Counted from the stretch's first letter, positions 28,169-41,631 are shown. The stretch: DNA of 64,000 nt from Portunus trituberculatus (GCF_017591435.1 NC_059268.1:14375184-14439183), one strand, 5' to 3'. Program-made: numbers and translations. The notes: a model not told the origin generated them from the letters alone.

Positions 28169-28922
28169 AGAAGGAGGCAGGAGGCAGGAGAAAAGATGCT
28201 AAACAACCTTGTAATAAGCATATTCATATTCATACACTCTGCGCTTCATGTCTCCGCCAACCACAGTGCAGAGCTGCCCCACGTGTCGTCAACCAGTTAA
28301 TAATTGTCTCAGGGTTCTGTTCACCACGGTGCCCCAACCTTATACTTGCGATTGTTAATAAGACCACGAGTGTCCATTAATAGTCCTGTTTAATGGATAT
28401 AATTTATAGGGAGGCGCTCTATTTGGAACGCCTGCCTGGAGCTGAGATGAAGCGCTGTGCCTTGGTTAATTGACGTGAAAAATAACCGGGCGGGAACTGG
28501 TTTGGGACGGCAGTAAAAATAGAGGAAAAGGTTAATCTGCACCTGCTGGGCTTGCTCCCCCCCATGAGACGCCGTGATTTGGCTTATCGTATTGCACATA
28601 CGACAAGGCAGCTGAAGGATCTCACCACAATGAACCCACGCCAAACGAAGGATAACGAAAAGAGAGAAGCGATGCTGCCACAGTTTTGAAATGAATGCAG
28701 CAACGCATTCCACCCTCGGCGCATCGTTCAGCTCAGAGTCGTTAACTTTGTTCCAAACCACCGTGGCCCGTGGCGGTCGTAAAGTATTGGTAAGTGTGTT
28801 CCGGCATGCCAATACAGCGGCGATCACTCAGGGCAGCGAGCCAGGCGGTAGGTCCGACGTGGCTCGCTAACACAATGATGTTTAATTATAGTGAGGAAAG
28901 TCATCATGCAAGCTGGACTGCA
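28169..28922. other. No supported gene
   Basis: A 145-codon minus frame (28827-28390) has no domain or splice support. Confidence 0.45.
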
Positions 28923-29129
28923 TTAACCCCTTCAGTACTGGGAGACATTTTTACCTTGAGATTTTTTGACATTATTTATTGATATTAGGAAGGGTCTATG
29001 GAGATCAGAATATTAACGGCCACAGTCTTCACTATCTAAATTTCCCACATGAGTTTCTGAGGCTGTATAAAATCACCAAACAGTAAGCAGAATGAATATG
29101 AAAACGCGTCATGGTATTGAAGGGATTAA
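28923..29129 (-). mobile_element. TTAA MITE family M1, copy 6
   Basis: Starts TTAACCCCTTCAGTACTGGG and ends GTCATGGTATTGAAGGGATTAA; TTAA at both ends. Confidence 0.9.
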
Positions 29130-29628
29130 TACTCTCACACTCTGTCAAGGCAACTCACGGCTAGATGGAAGGCGACAGTCGACAGCAAAAGGGTCCCAGC
29201 TAGCATAGTGTCTGAAACAAAGGAGTACAACATCTGCATTAGGGAATAACAGGAGTGAGCTGAGAGGGACATAAAAATCCCGCCACCAAGCAGTGTGTGG
29301 GCATCTGTTATTTATACTCTTTTTTACTTTCCTTCCAAAGCGTTCCTCACTACACTCCGTAACAAACAAGAAAACAATCTTTGGTACACAAATTCCACGG
29401 CGCCGTTAAGGGTTGTGTCGTATCCATATTAACGACGGTGTCTCTTAACGTAACACATTAATATGCACTGTCACTCCAGCAAAACATTATCATTAGAACG
29501 TTATTACATGCAGCTATTCTCTCACGCGTGAAGAAATTCAAGCAATGGCATATTTGAATGTAAGAAATTGAAGATAATATGATTTTGTATAGATTTAGTA
29601 ATATAAAGTTATGTGTAGAGTATGCAAC

Positions 29629-29629
<1 letters not shown>

Positions 29630-29681
<52 letters not shown>
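29630..29681. repeat. (CA)n microsatellite
   Basis: About 26 CA units. Confidence 0.95.
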
Positions 29682-29684
<3 letters not shown>

Positions 29685-30322
29685 CAGCTTTCCTTTTTGT
29701 TTATCTTTTTACAAACCCCTTGAAAATGAAATGATGGTTTTCGGCATCCGCGCGCCGAAAAAGAACCTGTTCGCAACACGGAACTGAGATTGTCCGACAA
29801 GACATTCCAGGTGTCTTGCTCGCCGGGTTGTGCGGGCGCCAGACCACCCACTGACAGCGCAGCAAATCATTCTTCTGCTGACGGTGAATTGATTATTTTC
29901 CACTTATCACATGAAACACATCTTTGGCCTCGTCAAACGTTATAATTTTGTTGGCAGGCGCTTGAATTGAAACATCAAATACATTATCGGCCTAGGAATC
30001 TGATAATGAGGCACCGTTTTACTGTAACACCGGGTTCAGGTTACTATCGCCTCTGATCACTGCCGGCAGCGTGATATGCAGCTCGAGAAGGGTGTACCCT
30101 CGCCTCTCATCGTCCCTGCATGAATCGCTCAGTCACTCAGCGGCATTTATAGGTTGTTTACTACTGCACATCATTCACCCCAGATTGCTGCTTTCTGCAT
30201 AATAAAACAACACTGATATAATGCTCGGCCCACGCTCAACGCAACCACAACCAGTGAATAAAGCTTTTCTTTTTACATTTTACGCCCGAATTCCCTATAA
30301 TTTACACGTGAAGATGGATGTC

Positions 30323-30384
<62 letters not shown>

Positions 30385-30546
30385 ACTAATCTTAAATTTT
30401 CTCACCTTGAAGACACCGAGTTTATAATGGTATTGATTTTTGTGATGCATTACGTGTGTCATTAGCAATCACAATCACTGGAACACGCGGCATGTCAATA
30501 TCATGTGTGGTTGTTATGATACGAGGCATTGAATTATCATCTACTC
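29682..30546. other. No supported gene; one (GA)n tract
   Basis: (GA)n at 30325-30382; nothing else recognised. Confidence 0.5.
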
Positions 30547-30758
30547 TTTTACCCCTTTAGTACTGGGATACATTTTTACCTTGAGATTTGTGTACGATTG
30601 GACTATTTTATTTACATTATGAAAGGTCAGTGGAGGTCAGAAGATTAATGGCAACAGTCTTTACTAGTTTTATATTCCACATAAGTTTCTGAAGCTGTAT
30701 AAAATCACCAAAAAAGTAAGCAGAATTAACATAACCGTCATGGTACTGAAAGGGTTAA
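30547..30758 (-). mobile_element. TTAA MITE family M1, copy 7
   Basis: Starts TTTTACCCCTTTAGTACTGG and ends CATGGTACTGAAAGGGTTAA. The first TTAA is altered to TTTA. Confidence 0.85.
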
Positions 30759-32019
30759 GAAAAAGAACTCACACTAACGCGTTAGTGGCCAAGACTGTGA
30801 AGACAGAGTAACACCGACTGTCTTGTGTTGATGAATGCGGTGTGAGTGATGTTAATGGCGGTCTGCCTTTTCTCTTTTTATAACAAAATATCGGTTTCAG
30901 GTTTTGGTTTATTTTGGGGACTTTCGTTACGGCTGTGGGAATGTTTCTGCACAATCATGCTAACCCGATCATGTCACATAAAGAATCATTATCAACATTA
31001 TTTCTTATCGTCTAATTTCCTTGCCTCTTATAATCTTTTGAAGTAATTTTACAAAAGTGCTATTTATGAATACTTAATAATAGACTGATTTTCGTTATCT
31101 GCAGATATTTTCAAAGAATGTGAAGAGGAGAAATTGCAGCACTGCTTTTACCGATCCAATACAAGTCTTCCTTTCCTGCCAGCCTGAAGAAGGAAGACAA
31201 AGGAGAAACAGGCTCGGGTAACTTTCTCTGGTGCATTATACGTACGGGCTGCCTTCAGTGGACAAGGGAACCAACCGAAGAGAAACTCAACTCTTGCTTT
31301 GGGTAAAGAAATAATATTCATATTTTAATATACAGCAGAAATTTTTCGTCACTATGAATAATTTCTAAAAATGCTAGAAAACGGTCATATTTTTACTAAC
31401 AAAACTTCCCTTAATATGAGAGTAATCTATAACGATGTCTGGGTTTGAATTAAGGAATGTTCAGTATTACGATACGATGACTAGCGCACTGGTAGCTGGA
31501 AGGGTGACGGGACTGCGAAAAGTCATGCTTACAAGGGTGAACAAACAAGTAGCACATGGCCCGCCATCACTCAGAGTGAGTTATGAGGGACGGCCATACA
31601 AGACACACTTCACTTATCATATCTCTAATTAGACTGGAGCTCCGTGCCATCACTAATTCCTGAACGTATTTATGTCTGGTGGTTAGTTTGATATTGGCAT
31701 CACCGCGCCGTGCCTTGAATGCTAAGAAGTAATGCATGAGGCGCCTCTTGCCAACCTCCAGCAGGATGTTGGTGGCAGGTTCACAGGGAAGGATGCGCTA
31801 TTGACTGCATGGCTGTGTGGTGGTTACCGTTTCCACGCGTCACTTGCCACGCTGACTATGACTTTTCCCTCACGACTCAAGCAGAATGTTGTGTGTAACT
31901 AAAGCGACAGATGAACAGATGAGGAATGTATCAGATGTGAGGTTTTGTATTGTGCGGTAAGACGTTCTTTCTTTTTTTTCGTTGAATTTATGAGACTCAT
32001 AAAATTTTTATATTTTTCC
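30759..32019. other. No supported gene
   Basis: A small frame at 31435-31632 has no support from splice sites or motifs. Confidence 0.45.
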
Positions 32020-32226
32020 TTAACCCCTTCGATACTGGGACACATTTTTAATTTGAGATTTGTGTACGATTAGACTATTTTACTAACATTAGGAAGAACT
32101 ATGGAGATCAGGATATCAATGGCCACAGTCTTCACTATTCTAATCTCAACATATGTTTCTGAAGCTGTATAAAATTACCAAAAGGTAACCAGAATGAATA
32201 TGGAAACGCGTCATGGCACTCAAGCA
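32020..32226 (-). mobile_element. TTAA MITE family M1, copy 8
   Basis: Left end TTAACCCCTTCGATACTGGG is intact; the right end is decayed after CGCGTCATGGCACTCAAG. Confidence 0.85.
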
Positions 32227-33578
32227 ACATATGAGGAATGTATCAAATGTGAGGTTCTATATTTTGTGGCGAGTCGTTCTTTCTTCTTTTCACTGAATCT
32301 TAGACAATCACAAAATACTAATGTTTTCTCCATAATTGATTAAAGAAATTAGAAAATCTGAAGTCCAGAGATAGAGGTTTACACATACTAAGAAACGAAA
32401 CAAAAGAGGACATCCAAACACACAAGAGGTGTTTGCCTTTTAACCAATATGAAAACTTCCACACAACATTTTTTTTCCTGGTTATTAAGCGCGTCTTTGG
32501 CAAGGGAGAGGCGTGCAGCGTGCAACCAGCTAGATAAAGGGTGGGGAGAGGCTGGAGTCAACGTTCCTGCTGGTGTTTGTGGGCTTTCCGCGGGTGGGTC
32601 GTGGCAGCAGGAAGAGCAGGAAAACATCCTGGTATTGCTACACGTGGGAACCATCACGAGCTGCTCAGACGCTGTGTCACACTCATAAATGTACTTCTCA
32701 GTAGCCTGTCCTGTGGCGCCGTGTGATCTCGATGGCGCAACACAAAATTCCAGTTACCAATCAGCCAACCATCATCCCACGATCACTTCACGACCAGAGT
32801 CAAAACACTCAGACACACTCCCACTCTTAACTTCTTATAATGACTCATAGTTGTGTACTCCCTGCGATGACCAGCGGAAGGAAATCTTGGTGGCACACAA
32901 GCCCGCCACTATAATGAACCAGGAAGAACTAACGCCGCTCAGGATGCTGAGGATCCGTTGCAAAATATCAACTCGTACCGGCAAGCAGTGTGGCGGCTGT
33001 GTTTGCAGTCCTGGAGTGGTCACTAAGAGGGTCGCGACACACAAATTCCTTCCTGGCACAGTTGCTCGCGGCCTTTATTTCCAATAATATGAAATCAATG
33101 AGTTTTTATAATGAAAAAAATCACATCATGACGAGGAAGAATACTTTTTTTTATATACAGTGGCAAATATCGTAAAAAGCGGACCTCGTAACTGGGAAAG
33201 AAATAAGAAAATCCGAAATGATAATCGAATATTCACATCCTGAAAGCTTTGTCCTGAGATAATGGAATGACATAAAAATTCATGTATCGCAGCTGTCGTC
33301 CCTCAGACTGGACAGGACATGCGAGGCGTTTTGTGGTTTGGTTGGTTGTTCCCTTGGACGCTGCGAGGCGGGAGACGGGAGGCAGGTGGCGGGAGGCGGG
33401 AGGAGGGCACACCAAACTTCGGGAACCATTGCTACACTACATTGAGCTTTACGATACTTAATCTAAATCCACCTTCCATCGCAGACTGACATCGACTATA
33501 CTCCCACCTGTTTACCTCTTTTTCGTGTATCTTGCAATTTGAACCTCTTGCCTCAAAATAAATCCTTTACGCGTCCAC
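32227..33578. other. No supported gene
   Basis: Overlapping short frames at 32388-32726 and 32835-33175 on both strands; none has a recognisable domain. Confidence 0.4.
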
Positions 33579-33791
33579 TAAACACTTCAGTACCAGGACG
33601 CGTTTTCACATTCAACCTACTTACTATTTGGTGATTTAATACAGCTTCAGATACTTATATGGGGGATTAAAATAGTGAGGACATCAGCCATTAATCTTCT
33701 GACCCCCATAGATCCTTCCTAATGTAAATAAAATTGTCTAATCATACCCAAAACTCGTGGTAAAAAATGCGTCTCAGTACTGATTGGGTAA
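33579..33791 (+). mobile_element. TTAA MITE family M1, copy 9
   Basis: Starts TAAACACTTCAGTACCAGGA and ends CTCAGTACTGATTGGGTAA; both TTAA ends mutated. Confidence 0.8.
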
Positions 33792-33939
33792 GAAGACACA
33801 CCCAGTCGTCTCAGCCTAACATATCCGTCGTGCTACACACACAAAATTTAAACAACCTCGTCTACACATCCACCATTAAAAAGATTAGGAAAAAAAGTTG
33901 TTCTTGATGCAACACAGTTCTTGATTTAGCACCGCCACG

Positions 33940-34030
33940 CCTGTTTCCCCCCACCCCTTACCTGTCCCAGCCCCGGTTGGCCCCCGCACCACACCGGCCC
34001 GCCGCCCCCGCCCCCTCCGCCGCGCACGCA
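33940..34030. other. C-rich, CpG-containing patch
   Basis: A local island of C runs and CpG (CCCGCCGCCCCCGCCCCCTC) in AT-rich surroundings, with no exon attached. Could be a promoter remnant; there is nothing to prove it. Confidence 0.35.
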
Positions 34031-34065
34031 ACTCAGTAAGGCAAGCGGATAAGATTTGACCTTCC

Positions 34066-34070
<5 letters not shown>

Positions 34071-34122
<52 letters not shown>

Positions 34123-34286
34123 TATTAGCACTAAAGGCTTGATCAGTTTCGTCTAACGTTACAATATTTCCTATTTTGCTTCATTCTTACTATAATTTAT
34201 TCTCTAGTTTCCTTGATGACCTCACACGTGTTGATAAGGTTACACACAGTGACCCAAGTGTACATAGCCGTCATGGGAAAAGTAGG

Positions 34287-34380
<94 letters not shown>
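34071..34380. repeat. (GA)n and (CA)n microsatellites
   Basis: (GA)n 34071-34120 and (CA)n about 34287-34380. Confidence 0.95.
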
Positions 34381-34382
<2 letters not shown>

Positions 34383-34662
34383 CGTTGGCACTAATCTCGT
34401 TCTCCTTCAAAGTTTAGTGGTCGAGACTTTTGGCTAGTCATACACATCCTCCTGGAAGATGCAATTACCAACAGGAACGCGCACAGGGGTTTCGCAGTGT
34501 TCGCTTCTTATTTTTTCAATTTTTTCCTATCTTTTTACTTTACCCTTCAGAGACTACTGAGGTCCTTAGTTCCCTTCCACGCTCCGGTCGGCTTTCTAAA
34601 TCTATAAAAGAGAGGGGGAAAGAAAGACAAGAGAGACAAAGAAAGAGAGAAAAGCGGGGGAA

Positions 34663-34772
34663 ATGTACGAGCGCTCAAGTTAGAAAGAGAGAGAGAAAGA
34701 AAGAGAAAGACAGACAGAGAAAAAAATGTCCATACAGCAAAGTGAAAAAGAGAAAGAAAAACATGAGAAAAA

Positions 34773-34865
<93 letters not shown>

Positions 34866-34965
34866 ACGTACTTACAGCTAATGCGTGTGCTCAAGTTAGA
34901 AAGAGAGAGAGAAAGAAAGACAAAAGAAAGACGAAAAGAGAAAAAAATGTACATACATACAAGTG

Positions 34966-35054
<89 letters not shown>

Positions 35055-35095
35055 GGTTGAAACGTACTTACAGCTAATCCGTGGTCTCAAGTAAG
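34663..35095. repeat. ~195-bp tandem repeat whose units each carry (GA)n
   Basis: Three unit starts share CGTACTTACAGCTAAT and GCTCAAGTTAGAAAGAGA (about 34663, 34866 and 35060, the last one partial). Each full unit ends in a long (GA)n: 34781-34862 and 34969-35052. Confidence 0.85.
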
Positions 35096-35782
35096 CATAT
35101 TTTGACGTTTTCTCTTCGTCTATCATTTTTTTTTCCCATGTGTTAAGTGCAGTATTGGCAACTGACGCGCTCACAGTTACAGGGATGAAAAAGTTACCGT
35201 ACGTGGGAACATTGTTGGTTCAGCACTCAGCGTGTATCCAGCTGGACACTGCAACTCAGAACACACCGGCAGGACTTTCCCTTCCTTTTTGGAGTCATTG
35301 ACATGTTTAAATTTTCCATCATAAGCATGTTCCGGTAACTTGAGGAGCTTTGAGGATGAAATTCGCCAAGTTGCTGCAGAAAATAGAGGCATGTGGTGGC
35401 TACCTCTCCAGAAACAAGGGAAGGAACAGGATGTGGTTGTGTGCAGCGAGTTTTTGCTTATGGCCAAGTGGAGACACCTGAGTTAAGTATTTAATGAAGC
35501 GTGTTCTTTGCGTCTGTGTGGAGTGTTACTGTAAGGCGAGGCAGGACACAGCTGTCACATTAGGGTACGTATGATAGAGGGAGATGGTGAGGTATACAGC
35601 TAGAATTAAGACCAATTTTTCTGCCTCGGTTATTATTTGGTGTTCTCAAATCTCTATTCCTTCTGACTCGAGGGTTTAATAGCACCTGAGTAACGTCCAG
35701 GCAACTGTTCCCACTGAAGCAAAATGTTATTCAGTGTAGAATTCAGCCGTGAAAATTGTTAGGTAAGTAATTAAATCTGATG

Positions 35783-35806
35783 GTGTGTGTGTGTGTGTGT
35801 GTGTGT
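35783..35806. repeat. (GT)n at the tail end of SINE S1 copy 1
   Basis: Twelve GT units directly joined to the SINE tail. Confidence 0.9.
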
Positions 35807-36090
35807 TCACTGTTTGATCTGCTGCAGTCTCTGACGAGACAGCCAGACGTTACCCTACGGAGCGAGCTCAGAGCTCATTATTTCCGATCTTCGGATAGGC
35901 CTGAGACCAGGCACACACCACACACCGGGACAACAAGGTCACAACTCCTCGATTTACATCCCGTACCTACTCACTGCTAGGTGAACAGGGGCTACACATG
36001 AAAGGAGACACACCCAAATATCCACCCGGCCGGGGAATCGAACCCCGGTCCTCTGGTTTGTGAAGCCAGCCCTCTAACCACTGAGCTACC

Positions 36091-36093
<3 letters not shown>
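35807..36093 (-). mobile_element. tRNA-Val-like SINE family S1, copy 1
   Basis: On the minus strand: tRNA-like head (36093-36022) with A box TAGCTCAGTGG, anticodon loop TTCACAA (CAC, Val-like) and B box GGTTCGATTCC. A body of about 215 bp follows, with AAATCGAGGAGTTGTGACCT and CCGAAGATCGGAAATAATGA, then AACAGTGAA and (CA)n. Both sides are (CA/GT)n. Confidence 0.85.

Positions 36094-36125
<32 letters not shown>
36094..36125. repeat. (GT)n at the head end of SINE S1 copy 1
   Basis: About 16 GT units starting exactly at the end of the tRNA-like head. Confidence 0.9.
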
Positions 36126-36127
<2 letters not shown>

Positions 36128-36889
36128 CCTGCGTGCATGCCTCCTTGCGTGCTTACCTTTATGCACATCAACTTCTTTTTAACCACGAGTAAAGTGAGCA
36201 AGGTAAAATATAATGCAGAAGTGCCAGAGAAAAGCCAACAGATATGCATGCCTCCGCCATCCCAACCTTCCACCTACAATCTCCACTGTCTCTGTACACC
36301 CTTGTTGACTTGTACATTAACCTAGCGGCCTGTAAGAGAACCAGCGCTCTAGCAAGTTTGTCAAGGATGCAACACGGTAAGGTAATTCATAGTCCAGTAT
36401 CCTCTTGAGCAACCTCGTAAACTGTTTCTGGGAAGGTATTGTAATCCTAAACTCCGAACGCTTGACACAAACACACACGCACGCACGGACAAGCTCTCAC
36501 GCCACACCCTTTAGTTCGTCAAGGCCTAGCACGTGATCAGCCGCTTTGAGTCTATGATAAGCGCTCCGGCAGCAATTCCAGGGCAGCGTTGAAGCACAAG
36601 GCTCTCCTGCTCGAGTCTGGTTGACCTTCAGTTGAGAGTTGCGCACGGTGATGATAACCTTTAGCGAACACTGCCTCGGTTCTCAATGGACGCGGCAAGG
36701 CAACGATGAGCAACAATTTCCAGCTTCAAAACCCGAGGCGATTCAAAAATAGAGTTGTCGAAATGTTCAAGCTGTAATGATCTGGTCTGCAGAAAACTAG
36801 TGGCGATATCGAGCGGCTGTTAAGATGACTATAGTGAAACTTTCTATCTTGCTTAAAAAAAAAAGAAAAAAAAAATGTGATACTGCAGG
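36126..36889. other. No supported gene
   Basis: Unique sequence; nothing recognised. Confidence 0.5.
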
Positions 36890-37114
36890 ATGACACTCAG
36901 AAGCACTTCAGCACCGAACCTCCACTTTTCAAAAGGCTTCTGTTCAACTGACGGAAATTTTGAAGGATGTTTTTATGGTTCTAGTGACAAATGGACAAGT
37001 TTACTGCATTATTTACAGAAGAAACATCCTTAGAAACACGGTTTTATCACCTCTGTGGCTATGGAAAACAGTCATGGTGAGAGAGCGGAGCGTTTCAACA
37101 TACAGACCTTTGAA
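36890..37114 (-). mobile_element. Inverted-repeat element family M2, reversed copy
   Basis: Left end ACTCAGAAGCACTTCAGC; the right end in reverse complement reads CAAAGGTCTGTATGTTGAAA. Internal ACTTTTCAAAAGG and AACATCCTTAGAAACAC match the M2 core on the opposite strand. Confidence 0.65.
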
Positions 37115-37457
37115 GGCATGAGTAGTTATGAACTGCAGAAAACTCCAGCTAGTGACAATATCAAGTAGCTGATAAATGAGTATAACAAAATCTCCATGCT
37201 TAAAAAAAAAGGCAATACTGACCAGAATCACACACAGAAGGCACGGCAGGTGATGTGGTGTTGCGTCTTCTTAACGACTACGACATGATCATTATAGCTA
37301 CACATTGTTAGAGGCGTCGCATGAGTCCACTCTGTCCCAAGTTAATGCCATATCTAGGAGCATTATGAGTATGTCAAATGCTCTGCACCCTTAGAAAGAT
37401 AGTATTGCGTCAGATGGTCCGTCAGTGATAAGATGTGCAAGATACTTTATATATAGA

Positions 37458-37459
<2 letters not shown>

Positions 37460-37490
<31 letters not shown>
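37460..37490. repeat. (GT)n at the tail end of SINE S1 copy 2
   Basis: About 15 GT units. Confidence 0.9.
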
Positions 37491-37493
<3 letters not shown>

Positions 37494-37777
37494 CACTGTT
37501 TGATCTGCTGCAGTCTCTGACGAGACAGCCAGACGTTACCCTACGGAACGAGCTCAGAGCTCATTATTTCCGATCTTCGGATAGGCCTGAGACCAGGCAC
37601 ACACCACACACCGGGACAACAAGGTCACAACTCCTCGATTTACATCCCGTACCTACTCACTGCTAGGTGAACAGAGGCTACACGTGAAAGGAGACACACC
37701 CAAATATCTCCACCCGGCCGGAGAATCGAACCCGATCCTTTGGCTTGTGAAGCCAGCGCTCTAACCACTGAGCTACC

Positions 37778-37780
<3 letters not shown>
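37491..37780 (-). mobile_element. tRNA-Val-like SINE family S1, copy 2
   Basis: Same structure as the copy at 35807, over 95% alike by eye. tRNA-like head at about 37780-37710 with small changes in the B-box region (GGGTTCGATTC). Flanked by (GT)n at both ends. Confidence 0.85.

Positions 37781-37816
<36 letters not shown>
37781..37816. repeat. (GT)n at the head end of SINE S1 copy 2
   Basis: About 18 GT units beginning at the tRNA-like head. Confidence 0.9.
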
Positions 37817-37818
<2 letters not shown>

Positions 37819-38024
37819 TGTTCTTTGCTCCAGGCTGACGTATTTTTTCTCTCTCCTTTGTCAGGGGGATGAGAGCAGCCTGCAGAATAAAACAAGTGAT
37901 ATATCCCCTAATTTTGTCCCGTAAAGGACCATTTAGTACAATGGCGATGACTTGCACCTAAAACAAGACTCGTCCTTTCTACTCCACCTTAACTTCATTC
38001 TTTTGTTTTATTCATCTCCCTCCA

Positions 38025-38074
<50 letters not shown>

Positions 38075-39465
38075 CACGCCTCACGGTTCGTGGTTCAGCT
38101 GTCGAAAAGAACATTCTGATCCATCACGAGGAACTAAGTATTACTGGTGGATATGAAAACAAATATTTCTTTTCTGGGAAAGGGAATGTGAGTCGTGTCT
38201 AGCGTTAGTCTGGCAGAACCGGGGATTTCCTGAACCTCTGCTTTTTTTTTTTTCTCTCTCTCTCTTACCCTGTAGAGGCCGGGGTATGTCTGGTGGTCAG
38301 CCTTACGTAGATTGTTGGGTTTCCCGGCACCGTAGAGGCGAGATAAGGTGCGGCCAGACTGCTGTTTGGCGCGCATGGAAAGTATTACGAGGGTCTGAGG
38401 CGGCAAGAGGAAACTATACCACAGCCATTTCCTCCAGGTGCCTAGACGTGTAATAACTACAGGTGAGTTTTCTTGAGAGAGAGCAAAGACACGCAATGGG
38501 TGAAGGGATGCATCCGCCTGCCTGCCTCTGGACGGTGAGGTGAGGCCGCTACATCTTGTGAAGAACGAAGGTATAGGACAATACTTGTGATAAAGGACAG
38601 CCAGGAGAAGAAGAGCGCGCTGTGTTGGGGTGTCCGGGCGGGGCACTGCATGGAGGCGTTGTGTTGTTTGATGCAGTCAGGTGTTCTGTTTTACTAAGTT
38701 GTTCGCGACTGAGTCAATTTTTTTGGTGAATCGAGATAAGTAACCGTGAGACTCAGTTCTGTCACCGACTTTTTAGGGTAGAAAAGTAACAAAGTCAATT
38801 TCACCAAACTATCCCGCCTCATACTACACATACATCAACTTGAGTGGTGCACGTATAATCATTCTTCTCACCACACGCTAACTTTACACCCTTCTTCACT
38901 CAGAATCTTTACCATTTCTTTTCTCCCTCTCTCTTTACAAGGATGTTAAGATTCTAGCAATAAGTTAACAAATATTTTGCATATCAGTGGAAAAAAAAGA
39001 CACACAAAAAGTGGAGTGAAGTGGCTCTGTGACCTTTAAACAAAGAGTGAGAGTCCAAAGAGTTACAGAATACTAACCTCAATTTACACATCGTAATTGC
39101 TCTTTGGTTCAGGATGTCCAGGTCGCCATTTTCTTGACGTGCACGCTTTATAACACTCATCAGCTTCCCGGGAGTAAATCGATAGCAAACCAACTTTTTC
39201 ATCCACTTTCGTTACTTTCAGAACCAGCGGACCAAGCGCAGCCAAGTGAGGAAGATGAAAGATTTCGCTCACGTGGACAAAATCAGTTTCCATTTTCCTC
39301 TGGGGTTTGGAGGAAGGCGAGGCCGCGTATTGTTACATAAAGCGGCGGAGATCGTGATGTGGCGCATGAACACACACCAGTGACTCAGGGAAAACCGGAT
39401 TTAAATACTTCATTAAGTGTTTTCATAATTCCTGTATGGGCATCAAGGACTCGTGATAAATGTTA

Positions 39466-39523
<58 letters not shown>

Positions 39524-39726
39524 CTGCACTGGACTCGATGCTGTAAGGATGCAAGGCGACGCAGAAAAGCCAGGGAAGCCGAGAGAGGTGAGAATGCAAG
39601 CTACGGTCAAGAGGCGGATGTGACTGTTAAGACTGAGGAAAGATACCTTCATTTATCTGCGTGTCTAAAAATAAAGTAAAATAATATAAAGGTGAAAAAC
39701 TAAGAAATGTGTGAACAATTATTTGC
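37817..39726. other. No supported gene; weak candidate exon near 39078-39290
   Basis: (CT)n 38028-38069 and (GA)n 39472-39520. The minus strand reads FTPGKLMSVIKRARQENGDL and on to CKLR, then a GTTAGT donor at 39077; the acceptor is unclear. A 170-codon minus frame at 38646-38134 has no recognisable domain. Confidence 0.3.
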
Positions 39727-39918
39727 GAGCCTTTATTTTCATTCTGCTCACTATTTGGTGATTTTATATAGCTTCAGAAACTTATGTGAAAGATTAGAAT
39801 AGCGATGACTGTGGCCACTAATCTTCTCACCTCCATAGACCCTTGCTAATGTCAATAAAGGGGTTTAATCGTACACAAATCTCAAGGTAAAAATGTGTCC
39901 CTGTACTGAAGGGCTTAA
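39727..39918 (+). mobile_element. TTAA MITE family M1, copy 10
   Basis: The left terminus is lost (starts near GCGAGCCTTTATTTTCATTC); the right end TGTACTGAAGGGCTTAA is good. Confidence 0.8.
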
Positions 39919-41243
39919 TGTCATGTCCACTCAATCTTGCATGATCACTGTTTATAAATGAACGTTTGATGTGCCAGTTTCTTTCAATGTAATACCTGTT
40001 AGACACGCACGTTTATGGCAATGACTGTGGAGCCATTTCGTCCCAGTGTAATCCATTCTGGTCAGGACGGTCACACTTTTAGCAGCAAAAAGAAAGAAAA
40101 TGGCTACGGTGATTATGTTGGAGGCAAAACGCAATTGACGTTTCACTGTAAAATATTACTTGCTGTTCACTGACACCGAATCAGCCATTAAAATATTTGG
40201 TGGATAACGCAGTCCTGTCATCGTAAAATACATAAGTTATTTGCCATGAGGTAATTTGTTGTAGATGTTTTTTTTTTTTTTTATAAAAGAATAACAGGTA
40301 ATTCGTTCAGAAAGCAATAATCTGATATGAAATTAATTCTTCCGAGAGTAAAGAAACCAATTTAGGAGATCTGATTGGTAAAAGATGGCGCGGCGCACAA
40401 AAATCATTAGATCTTAATACGAAACCTGAATCAGGATTTGCTCGATTTAATGGTTCTCACTCGATCCTGAGGAGAGTGGCAGGACTGAGAAGTCTATAGC
40501 CACAGCCCACAGCCACAGTCCACAGCAGCACATCACGGCAGCATCTCTCGGATGGTGTGCTCGTACATCATGCAACTTACTACGTCATTTGTCCACGCCA
40601 GGATGTTGTTTGGTGTTGCACAGCGTGGATTATTTTACTTACAAGCAGGATGGACCGGCGGGCGGGCGGGGGAGATGGGGGAGGGAATTACTTTATACAA
40701 AGGCTCCTCATTATATAGATAAAACGTGCACGCGCGGCTTCATGCTCCGTTATTTACTTTGACTCATCTTTCTAACCTCACCTACACTTACATGCTCACA
40801 GACAATCTGACAAACAAAAGGATATACAAACAGATGCCCTCTACGTAGAAGGAAAGAGAGCTTTATACATATCGGTACCGTGAAGGCACAGTCAGCACTC
40901 TAAAGGGCTGGTCTGAATTGCCTTCACAACAAATACATTAACGTCAAAATGGAGCGATGGACGGGCGAGATGTGGCGTGGTACCGTTGTTCCCGGGCGCT
41001 GGCTGGGCACACACACACCCACTTCAGGGAGGACTGACCCCACGCACTAAAGGTTCAACATCAGTGGAAATACTCACTACCTATATAAGCAACTGAACTA
41101 TCGGAAGTGAAAAGATAGAGATGCTAATGATGAATGAGGAAACAGTCCCAAGGGAGCAGGAAGGTAAAGAGACAAGGTAACGCTGCGGTCCTTTTGAAAT
41201 ATGCAAATTGTTCATTAGACTAAATACGCGCCACATATTCATC

Positions 41244-41244
<1 letters not shown>
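39919..41244. other. No supported gene
   Basis: A T run at 40270-40282 and a G-rich patch near 40652-40684; no exon seen. Confidence 0.5.
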
Positions 41245-41286
<42 letters not shown>

Positions 41287-41580
41287 CCATCCGTACAAGG
41301 ACAAGAAGGAAGAATAAGAGACGGTAGCAGCAAAAAGCAAAGGTTTAGGTCAAGACACCTTTGCTATCAGGATGATTCACTGTGTAGCGATCTGCTGCAG
41401 TGGAAAGAGTAGTGACGTACTAAGAGATAAAAGATCGCAGGTGGCTTAACCCTTGCCCTCCGTGACACACCGCGGGGCCACCATAGGGTAAGGTCGGCCT
41501 CTCAGCTCCTATAGGGTGAGTGATAAGGTCCTTCACACGACGACCGCCCGTGACTAGAGTGTTGGCTTCCCCTTCCTGCT

Positions 41581-41631
<51 letters not shown>

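Noticed and set aside
35780..35980. A conserved small protein ending RSQLLDLHPVPTHC found four times
   Set aside because: It is the antisense reading of the SINE S1 body, repeated because the SINE is repeated.
38134..38646. 170-codon minus-strand frame
   Set aside because: No recognisable domain, includes a poly-Lys stretch from a T run, and no splice sites bound it convincingly.
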